Below the pieces are notes generated by a model that did no database searches, was not told where the DNA came from, and saw only the letters and a program-made list of their open reading frames with translations. The translations under genes and the position numbers were made by a program. Positions 7,158 to 12,853 of a stretch of 12,853 bases of DNA are shown piece after piece. The stretch lies in contig DASWVC010000238.1 of NCBI GenBank assembly GCA_036401335.1, positions 1-12,853 of the forward strand. Direction: 5' to 3'. This DNA is from DASWVC01 sp036401335. Lineage in GTDB: Bacteria; Verrucomicrobiota; Verrucomicrobiia; Chthoniobacterales; JAFAMB01. Positions within the stretch are counted from its first letter, which is position 1. Each line of letters opens with the position of its first letter.

Positions 7158-9422
7158 TCATACCCCCTTTGCCCCGGCCACCTGCACGTCGGCGACGTTT
7201 GCCGATTGGCCTCCCCCCAACATACGGTCGCACGTGAGGCGCAAGGCTTCGGTCAATTGCCACGTCCGGCGCAGGAAAGCCCGCACGACCGAAGCTTCGC
7301 CCGTGCGAAAGGCCGCCTCCGGCATCGAGCCAAGCTCCGCGTCAAGGTTGAACGCCTGGGCTGGCACATCATCCGTCTGACCGCGTTCCAGCTGGTCGGC
7401 AACCGCGTCGAGCTCGCGAATCACCCGGGTCCGCAGCTCACCCATGGAATCCAGGACTTGGACATTTCGTCCGGCCAGGTGTTCGTGCAACCCCGTGGCC
7501 ACCCGCAGAAGCCAGTTCAGGTATTCGACCAGAGCCTGGTCCGCCTCTCCAACCAGGTGAAACGGACGAGACGCATCGCCGACGGTGCTGCCGGCCGGTC
7601 CCCCAGACCGACCCCTTCGCTCCGGTTCACCCAAGGCGCGCTGCACGGCGGCCCCCGCGTTTGCGTTCTGGATGCCGGCCAGCCGTCGAGCTTCCCGGAT
7701 CAGCGCCGAATCGATCCGGGCTCCCAGGGCCGGCTCGGTTACCAGTGCGAAATAGCGGGCCGTGGCGCGAACCGCCCGGCCGAGAACCGGAAGAACGCGC
7801 CCGCTCTCCCAGGAAGGCAACAGAAAACGGGCGGCCAGGAATGCCAAGGCGCCGCCTATCGCCGTGTCGATCAGGCGGTTGTAAATGACGCCGAGGTCGC
7901 CTGGGCGGCTTAAGTTGATCAGCAGGAGGATCAAAGGCGTCACCACCGCCGTGAAAGCTGCATAACTTTTGTTGCGGACGTAATAACTCAGGTAAGCCAG
8001 CAGCACCACGAAGCCGAGGTTCCAGGCCACATGCCGGGTAAGCAGCACCAATGCCAGCGCGAAGCCCACCCCGATGACGGTTCCGGCCATCCGGGCAATC
8101 GCCCGGGCCACCGTGGTGCCAAAATCCGGCCGCAGAATGATGTAGACCGTCATCGCAATCCAATAGGCATTGCTCGTCGGCAGAAAAAACCCGAGCGCCT
8201 GGGCAGTCGCTGTCGCGACACACCAACGGACGGCGTGACGAAACCCGGCCGAGCGTGGATCGAACTTTTCGCGTAACCCTTCCCGGAACCGCCCCCGGGA
8301 CGGTTGCCCGGCCGGCTGGGTTGCCCCTTCCTCAAACCAGGCGTTGGTCGTGCCGTTGGCAAGTTCCGTGCTTTCCAGAACGGTCTGAAGCAGCTTGGTC
8401 AGCAACTGGCTGAGCAGCAACGTTGCAGCCCGTGCCTCGTCCCGGGAAAATTCGTTGATAGGAAAAAACTTCACCCCGTCATTGAGGAAGGCACGCAGCT
8501 GCAAATGGGTGGACGAAGCCGCAGCCTGCTGGCGGCGCGCCAGCGACAAACTCAGTTCCCTGAGTTCCTGACCGGCAAGCGAGAGCAGGTCCTTCACATT
8601 CACGGCCACGGAACTGGTGTGGTCGGACAAAAGGGGGAAACGGTCCAGCAACTCCGTTAGCGCCGCCAGCGTGGAACTCAGTTGGTCCGCATTTTCCACC
8701 AGCAGGAGAAGCCGGGATTCGCGCTGGCTCAACGCCCGGTTTTTCGGCCGGGTTGATTCCCAGACGGAACGCGCCGTCAGTATTTCCTGCGTCAGGCGCT
8801 GCAGAACGGTGAGGACGCCAGAGGATGGCTCCGTCGCCGTGCGCAGCCGCGAGTGGACGGTTTCCAGAATTTGACCGGCCGTTTGGTAGCAGGTTGCAAG
8901 TGCCTCGCGCAGCGGCTGGTTAGGGCGCAGTTGCCAGAGCGCAAGCGACAAAAGCAACGACCAGCAGCCGCCGATCAGCCACAGCAAAGGCTCGGGAACC
9001 GGTAAATCCCCGCGCACAGCCCCCACGTCAACGACAAACACCAGTCCGCAGGAAAAACCGACCATGCTGGTGACCGGACCGAACATCGCCGCGATCCCCG
9101 CAAAAAACACTGCCCCGGCGGTTCCCAGGACAGCCGTCCAGACGTGTTCGCGACAAACGGCCGTGGCCGCAACCATGACCGTGATGCCCACGAGCGAACC
9201 GACCATCGCGCAAGCCTTTTGGACGTAGGCTCCCCCAAGGTCGGCCAACAAAACGAAATGTGCGCCCAGCCCGGCCAAGACGCCCACGGCAAGGTGGCCC
9301 GAAAAAAAACCGAGGCTGATGGGCAACCCAATGGCCAAGGCTGCCCGGATCCCCGACTCCATCGCCGTGCGTCGAAACGCCCGGGGGGTGGGTGGGAACA
9401 CCAGCCGCCACCAACGTGACAC
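7158..9422 (-). CDS. FUSC-family inner membrane protein (YccS/AaeB-like)
   Basis: From the GTG at 9422 the product has 754 residues with the duplicated layout of the FUSC family. A first block of hydrophobic helices (about 24-164) is followed by a cytoplasmic helical region (about 165-395). A second membrane block (about 399-535) precedes a C-terminal cytoplasmic region. The second block has the FUSC signature, including NAYWIAMTVYIILRPDFGTT near 418-437, then ARMAGTVIGVG, NKSYAAFTAVVTPL and NRLIDTAIGGALA. Relatives include AaeB, an aromatic carboxylate efflux component, and YccS, of unclear role. Substrate is not predictable and no membrane-fusion (AaeA-like) partner is next to it. The start is uncertain. 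The frame is open to a TTG at 9473 inside a 9-bp repeat block, and an ATG at 9362 begins right at the first helix. I chose the GTG because the preceding WWRLVFPP stretch looks like a real family N-terminus. Confidence 0.9.
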   Translation of the reverse strand: MSRWWRLVFPPTPRAFRRTAMESGIRAALAIGLPISLGFFSGHLAVGVLAGLGAHFVLLADLGGAYVQKACAMVGSLVGITVMVAATAVCREHVWTAVLGTAGAVFFAGIAAMFGPVTSMVGFSCGLVFVVDVGAVRGDLPVPEPLLWLIGGCWSLLLSLALWQLRPNQPLREALATCYQTAGQILETVHSRLRTATEPSSGVLTVLQRLTQEILTARSVWESTRPKNRALSQRESRLLLLVENADQLSSTLAALTELLDRFPLLSDHTSSVAVNVKDLLSLAGQELRELSLSLARRQQAAASSTHLQLRAFLNDGVKFFPINEFSRDEARAATLLLSQLLTKLLQTVLESTELANGTTNAWFEEGATQPAGQPSRGRFREGLREKFDPRSAGFRHAVRWCVATATAQALGFFLPTSNAYWIAMTVYIILRPDFGTTVARAIARMAGTVIGVGFALALVLLTRHVAWNLGFVVLLAYLSYYVRNKSYAAFTAVVTPLILLLINLSRPGDLGVIYNRLIDTAIGGALAFLAARFLLPSWESGRVLPVLGRAVRATARYFALVTEPALGARIDSALIREARRLAGIQNANAGAAVQRALGEPERRGRSGGPAGSTVGDASRPFHLVGEADQALVEYLNWLLRVATGLHEHLAGRNVQVLDSMGELRTRVIRELDAVADQLERGQTDDVPAQAFNLDAELGSMPEAAFRTGEASVVRAFLRRTWQLTEALRLTCDRMLGGGQSANVADVQVAGAKGV

Positions 9423-9453
9423 GGCTGCACGGGAAACCAGGGACCGGAACGGA

Positions 9454-9475
9454 AATTGTAACAATTGTACCAATG
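9454..9475. repeat. 9-bp repeat block A near the FUSC start
   Basis: Two 9-bp units, AATTGTAAC and AATTGTACC, are followed by a partial AATG. They belong to the AATTGNTAC family. The block lies about 30 bp upstream of the chosen FUSC start, and overlaps the coding frame if translation began at the TTG at 9473. Confidence 0.6.
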
Positions 9476-9510
9476 CGGACGGCTGCCTTGTCCAACCTTA
9501 ACGCCAGCCC

Positions 9511-9550
9511 AATTGATACCGTTGGTACAATTTATACAACCGGTAGCGTT
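9511..9550. repeat. 9-bp repeat block B in the FUSC upstream region
   Basis: Four contiguous units, AATTGATAC, CGTTGGTAC, AATTTATAC and AACCGGTAG, are followed by CGTT. They are spaced exactly 9 bp and share TA at unit positions 7-8. The block is about 90-130 bp upstream of the chosen FUSC start. Confidence 0.7.
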
Positions 9551-9579
9551 CTCCCAACTTTTCTCTCCGCCTGCCCAAT

Positions 9580-9628
9580 CGATAATACCACTGATAGAAT
9601 TGCTACAATTCGTACAATTGTTACCATT
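9580..9628. repeat. 9-bp repeat block C just after the host-attachment gene
   Basis: Five contiguous units, CGATAATAC, CACTGATAG, AATTGCTAC, AATTCGTAC and AATTGTTAC, are followed by CATT. The last three differ from one another only at unit positions 5-6. The block ends 3 bp from the stop codon of the leftward host-attachment gene and is the best-conserved copy of the family. With blocks A and B it fills most of the gap between the two genes. Confidence 0.75.
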
Positions 9629-9631
9629 CCC

Positions 9632-10090
9632 TTATTCTTCCAGGCCAAACCGTTTCGGAATATCTTTTACCGGCGTTTTGACGTAATCGTGCTTCAGATT
9701 GTGCGCCAGAGCTTCCCGCAGTTTCGGCGTGACATGCTTCAAAATGTGGCCGTTGATCTCTGCCGGCGCCGCAAACGACCACCGCAGGGGTTCATGCTTT
9801 GTGATGAGCTCGGAAATGGTCTGGCCGATGCGGTGAAACAGGCGCGAGTCGTTCTCGTTCTCCAGGCTTAACCGCTCGGCTGTCCCATTGCCTTGTCCGG
9901 CGGTGCCGCCGCTGGGAAAAGCTCCGGCCTGATCGGTTAACTGGTCTCCAAGTTTCTGGTGTGCCTCGTTGAACTCGACCTGTTCCTCCAAGGTCGCGGT
10001 GACTCCATGCGGTTGACCCTTCAGAACGCTGTACGCCTTTACGTTTCCGCGGTCCGCCACGATCAAAAAGTTAAGCTGTGGCATAGTCAT
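9632..10090 (-). CDS. Host-attachment (eRF1-like fold) family protein
   Basis: The 152-residue product resembles the small 'protein required for attachment to host cells' family, related by fold to the bacterial/archaeal eRF1 domain 1 superfamily. Matching features are the N-terminal strand FLIVADRGNVKAYSV (8-22), a variable middle with GDQLTDQAGAFPSGG, the helix RLFHRIGQTISELI (about 83-96) and WSFAAPAEINGHILKHVTPKLREAL (about 104-128), where family members read as an alanine/proline-rich strand-turn-helix. The end, DYVKTPVKDIPKRF, also fits. The name comes from plant-associated bacteria; biochemical activity is not established and attachment should not be assumed here. It is cytoplasmic, without a signal peptide. 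Two ATGs (10090 and 10084) are two codons apart and either may be used; no good ribosome-binding site is seen. It heads the leftward cluster, separated from the FUSC gene by the 9-bp repeat blocks. Confidence 0.78.
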   Translation of the reverse strand: MTMPQLNFLIVADRGNVKAYSVLKGQPHGVTATLEEQVEFNEAHQKLGDQLTDQAGAFPSGGTAGQGNGTAERLSLENENDSRLFHRIGQTISELITKHEPLRWSFAAPAEINGHILKHVTPKLREALAHNLKHDYVKTPVKDIPKRFGLEE

Positions 10091-10492
10091 GGAGATCGCA
10101 GCGCAGTGGCCGGCGGCCTTGTGTCACCCTTCTCACGCGGCGGCCCGGTAGGGCGGCGAGTCCCTTCGCCGCCGGGGTATCGGGGTGGCTTCCCCGGCCG
10201 GGTCGCGTGTCCCTGCGCGACCTCCGGTAGGGGAGCTTGTCCTCAAGCGCCCACGGGGATGGCGTCTGTCCGGTCGGTCGGCTCACGCGCCGTTTCCAAC
10301 CGGGCCTTCCGGGAAGCGCCACCCCGACCCCGGCCGGCCTGCCCGGCGGCGAAGGGACTCGCCGCCCTGCCGACCAGGCCGATCCCCGCAGTTATTCATC
10401 CCGACCCCCGTTATCTTAGGCCATTACGCCGTGGCCGCTCGTCAACTCCGCTTGGCAAGGGAGCCGTTCGTGCCATTGGTGGTGCCTGATCC
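10091..10492. other. 402-bp GC-rich gap upstream of asnB
   Basis: This divergent gap should hold promoters for the leftward host-attachment gene and rightward asnB. Most of it (about 10145-10368) is occupied by a hairpin-rich inverted-repeat element. The remaining 10369-10492 is ordinary sequence in which I see no convincing -35/-10 pair or strong ribosome-binding site. Open frames of 80-180 codons crossing it are low-complexity Arg/Pro/Gly/Ala readings of the repeats and not credible genes. Confidence 0.65.
10145..10368. repeat. Nested GC-rich inverted-repeat element (REP/MITE-like)
   Basis: The 27-bp arms at 10150-10176 and 10342-10368 are perfect inverted copies. Each arm is itself a hairpin: GGCGGCGA (10152-10159), loop GTCCCT, TCGCCGCC (10166-10173). 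Inside the arms a second match, TCGGGGTGGC at 10180-10189 and GCCACCCCGA at 10318-10327, continues the symmetry, followed by TTCCC/GGGAA. A third related hairpin, GCTTG-TCCT-CAAGC, lies at 10235-10248. CCGGTAGGG occurs directly repeated at 10145-10153 and 10224-10232, each time just before a hairpin, suggesting three diverged copies of one small module. No transposase or target-site duplication is seen. Confidence 0.8.
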
Positions 10493-12337
10493 ATGTGCGG
10501 CATTGCAGGCTTTGTGGGCAGCAGCTCACCCGAAACACTGAAGGAAATGACCCGGACCCTGGCCCGTCGCGGACCGGACCAGGAGAGTTTCCGCTTAGAC
10601 CCGCCCGTTTCCCTCGGGTTTCGGCGCCTTGCCATCCTTGACCTTCAAGGGGGCAGCCAGCCCATGACCACCCCGGACAGGCGTTCCACCATTGTTTTCA
10701 ATGGAGAAATCTACAACCACCTCGAGCTGCGCCGGGAACTGGAGAACGCCGGCCACCGGTTCAGGTCCGATCACTCCGACACGGAGACCCTTTTGCAGGC
10801 CCACCTCGCCTGGGGTTCCGGGATGTTGAACCGTCTCAATGGGATGTTCGCCTTCGTGGTTTATGACCGCGCGGAGAAACGCCTGTTCGGGGCGCGCGAC
10901 CGGTTTGGCAAAAAGCCGTTTTATTACTGGCACCAGGGCCGCCGTTTTGCTTTTGCGTCGGAACTGACCGCCCTCCTTAAACACCCGGATTCACCCCGCT
11001 CACTGTCTCCGCTCGCGCTCCAGAAATACTTTGCCTATGGCTACATCCCCGCTCCGCACAGCGCAATCAACGGCATCGCCAAACTGCCGGCCGGCCACGC
11101 CTTCGAGTACGCGATCGACTCCGGAGACCTCAAAGTTTTTCAGTACTGGGATTATGTGCCGGAACCCGCTCCGGTCGATGCCGCGGACGCCGCCGAGGAC
11201 CTAGTCCAGCGTTTGGAACGAGCGGTCCACCGCCGGTTGCTTGCCGATGTACCGCTGGGGGTGTTCCTGAGCGGCGGCATCGATTCCTCGGCCGTGGCAG
11301 CCTTTGCGCAACGAAAAACGCCGTCCCTTCGCACGTTCACGATCGGGTTTGAGGAACCGTCCTTCGACGAGAGCCGGTTTGCTCAGGCCGTTGCCACCCG
11401 GCTCGGCAGCGACCACCACGTGCAAACCTGCTCTTTGGAAAAGTCCAGGGCGCTCCTGCCTGAAATTATCAAACGCCTGGACGAACCAATGGGCGATCCT
11501 TCCCTGCTTCCAACCTTTCTCCTCTGCCGTTTCGCCCGTGAGCAAGTGACCGTCTGCCTCGCCGGCGATGGCGGGGACGAACTTTTTTGCGGTTATGACC
11601 CGTTTAAAGCCCTGCGCCGGGCCCAATGGTATGCCCGGTGGGTGCCTAAACCCGTCCATTTCGGGATCTCCTTGCTGGCCAGCCGTTTCCCCGTTGGCCA
11701 TCGCAACCTGAGCCTCGATTTCAAAGTCAAACGCACCCTGAAAGGCCTTTCTTTTCCCAGCCGGTTCTGGTTGCCCGTCTGGATGGGACCGCTCGGCCCT
11801 CAGGAAATCGGTGAACTGTTTCACCGCAAAGTGGACCCGGAAGAATTGTATGCCGAAGCCATCGCCGCCTGGGAAAGCTGCCGGCACCTTGACCTCATCA
11901 CGCGTACCCAGCAATTTTTTATCAAGTTGTACTTGCAGGATTCCATCCTGACCAAGCTCGACCGGGCCAGCATGATGAACAGCCTCGAAGCACGCTGTCC
12001 GTTTCTCGATCCCGAGGTGGTCGACCTTGCGCGTCGCCTCCCGGCCAACCTGAAGTTCCGCCGGGGCCAAACCAAATGGATCCTCAAACGGGCGCTCCAG
12101 CACTTGCTGCCCGCCTCGATCCTGCACCGAAAAAAGAAAGGGTTCGGTGTTCCCATCGGCAAATGGTTTGTGGACGGCTCCATCCCGGGCACCCCCGATG
12201 CTTGGCCTCCCGGTACCGCCTCACAAGCCGGTTATTTTGCCAGGAAGCTGCAGGAACACCAAACGCGGCAAGCCGACCATCGGCTCTACCTCTGGAATGC
12301 CTTTCTGCTAAACCAGTGGCTGGCCCGTGAAGCCTGA
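10493..12337 (+). CDS. asnB: Asparagine synthetase, glutamine-hydrolysing
   Basis: The 614-residue product is a complete class II glutamine amidotransferase fused to an asparagine synthetase domain. Met-Cys2-Gly-Ile fixes the start, because Cys2 must become the N-terminal nucleophile. The glutaminase domain (1 to about 205) has RRGPD (25-29), FNGEIYN (69-75) and DRFGKKPFYY (136-145). The synthetase domain has the ATP-binding PP-loop LSGGIDSS (259-266) and AGDGGDELFCGY (357-368), with SMMNSLEARCPFLD further on. It converts aspartate, glutamine and ATP to asparagine, glutamate, AMP and pyrophosphate. AsnB-like enzymes are also common in polysaccharide clusters, where they may amidate sugars or peptides. 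The overlapping glycosyltransferase downstream favours such a setting, but ordinary asparagine synthesis is equally compatible. The first and second domains show all key residues. No strong ribosome-binding site precedes the ATG. Confidence 0.96.
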   Translation: MCGIAGFVGSSSPETLKEMTRTLARRGPDQESFRLDPPVSLGFRRLAILDLQGGSQPMTTPDRRSTIVFNGEIYNHLELRRELENAGHRFRSDHSDTETLLQAHLAWGSGMLNRLNGMFAFVVYDRAEKRLFGARDRFGKKPFYYWHQGRRFAFASELTALLKHPDSPRSLSPLALQKYFAYGYIPAPHSAINGIAKLPAGHAFEYAIDSGDLKVFQYWDYVPEPAPVDAADAAEDLVQRLERAVHRRLLADVPLGVFLSGGIDSSAVAAFAQRKTPSLRTFTIGFEEPSFDESRFAQAVATRLGSDHHVQTCSLEKSRALLPEIIKRLDEPMGDPSLLPTFLLCRFAREQVTVCLAGDGGDELFCGYDPFKALRRAQWYARWVPKPVHFGISLLASRFPVGHRNLSLDFKVKRTLKGLSFPSRFWLPVWMGPLGPQEIGELFHRKVDPEELYAEAIAAWESCRHLDLITRTQQFFIKLYLQDSILTKLDRASMMNSLEARCPFLDPEVVDLARRLPANLKFRRGQTKWILKRALQHLLPASILHRKKKGFGVPIGKWFVDGSIPGTPDAWPPGTASQAGYFARKLQEHQTRQADHRLYLWNAFLLNQWLAREA

Positions 12338-12853
12338 CGTTCGCCCCTCGAGGGTTGCGCCGCGCCTTCGGCTCCTGGTGCTCTGCTACGAGTGGCCGCC
12401 CGTCGGCGGCGGCGGCGGCCGGGCCGCCCGGGACGTGGCCGAAACCTTGGCCCGGCGCGGCCACCAGCTGTGCATCCAGACCGTCCGCCTGCCAGGGATG
12501 TCCCGGCTGGAGCGCCAACCCAACCTGGAACTGCACCGGGCCTGGGGTTTCCGACGGCGCCTGGACCGTTGCACCCCTCCCGAAATGGCCGGGTACCTGG
12601 CCGGCAGTTTTCTGCCGGCGTGCCGTCGGCTGCGCGAGTTCCGGCCCGACCTGATCCACGCCCATTTCGCGGTGCCGACCGGACCGCTGGCGTGGGCGGC
12701 CTCCCGGCTCAGCGGCGTGCCGTACGTCATCACCACCCAGTTGGGCGATGTGCCCGGCGCGATTCCTGACCAGACAGATCACCTGTTCCGATGGCTCAAC
12801 CCGTTGATCCGTCCGGTGTGGCACGGAGCGGCTGCGGTGACCACCGTCAGTTC
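12327..12853 (+). CDS. GT4-type glycosyltransferase, N-terminal part
   Basis: An open frame starting with GTG at 12327 runs to the window edge (175 complete codons). It overlaps the asnB stop by 11 bp in another frame. The N-terminal Rossmann domain of a GT-B enzyme is clear: LRLLVLCYEWPPVGGGGGR (about 14-32) with the glycine-rich loop, AARDVAETLARRGHQL, then DLIHAHFAVPTGPLAWAASR (about 109-128) and GVPYVITTQLGDVPG (about 130-144). These match family 4 (retaining, nucleotide-sugar dependent) glycosyltransferases used in exopolysaccharide, LPS or glycoconjugate synthesis. The C-terminal nucleotide-binding domain with the E-x7-E motif lies outside. No ATG is available near the motif, which supports the GTG and translational coupling to asnB. 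Donor and acceptor sugars cannot be predicted. Confidence 0.9.
   Translation, partial: MKPDVRPSRVAPRLRLLVLCYEWPPVGGGGGRAARDVAETLARRGHQLCIQTVRLPGMSRLERQPNLELHRAWGFRRRLDRCTPPEMAGYLAGSFLPACRRLREFRPDLIHAHFAVPTGPLAWAASRLSGVPYVITTQLGDVPGAIPDQTDHLFRWLNPLIRPVWHGAAAVTTVS

Noticed and set aside
7005..7913. Rightward 302-codon open frame opposite the FUSC C-terminus
   Set aside because: Antisense shadow of the FUSC gene; composition is Arg/Gln/Pro-rich without domain features.
9454..9628. Replication-origin iterons
   Set aside because: Repeats are short and degenerate, and recur at a second locus. No DnaA boxes or replication initiator gene are seen.
11201..12127. Leftward 308-codon open frame opposite asnB
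   Set aside because: It is antisense to a fully conserved asnB with all catalytic motifs. Such frames are common in GC-rich genes.
12084..12824. Leftward 246-codon open frame across the asnB end and the glycosyltransferase
   Set aside because: Antisense to two well-supported genes, with no recognisable motif.

Overview
The window is GC-rich bacterial chromosome with conventional metabolic and envelope genes and several unusual short repeats between them. Ribosome-binding sites are mostly weak or unrecognisable. High GC, poor Shine-Dalgarno sites, a secreted family 2 glycoside hydrolase and GC-rich intergenic palindromes would suit a soil or freshwater Verrucomicrobiota (PVC group) bacterium. 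No marker gene is present, so that placement is a low-confidence inference.

Layout. A two-domain KaiC-like ATPase runs leftward off the window (1-1215). A 321-bp divergent gap holding an AT-rich array of 9-bp repeats separates it from a rightward AIM24-family gene (1537-2298). A leftward secreted beta-glucuronidase-like GH2 enzyme (2507-4345) is divergent from a rightward NAD(H) diphosphatase, nudC (4435-5367). A leftward cluster then runs from 10090 down to 5453: host-attachment/eRF1-like protein, FUSC-family membrane protein, acetamidase/formamidase and a PNPOx-like flavoprotein. The last two are tightly packed. The gap between the host-attachment and FUSC genes contains three more blocks of the same 9-bp repeat. 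A 402-bp GC-rich gap with nested inverted repeats precedes a rightward pair: asparagine synthetase (asnB, 10493-12337) and an overlapping GT4-type glycosyltransferase (12327 to the right edge).

How the genes relate. The asnB-glycosyltransferase pair looks like the start of a surface polysaccharide cluster. The amidase and the PNPOx-like gene are probably co-transcribed. The rest looks like unrelated housekeeping and accessory genes side by side. The KaiC-like protein has no KaiA or KaiB partner inside the window.

The most unusual signal is non-coding. A degenerate 9-bp tandem repeat (consensus AATTGNTAC) appears in two intergenic regions 8 kb apart. A separate 10-bp tandem repeat overlaps the nudC stop codon. 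A GC-rich element made of hairpins, with a perfect 27-bp inverted repeat, lies upstream of asnB. I see no tRNA, rRNA, CRISPR array, transposase or recognisable defence system.
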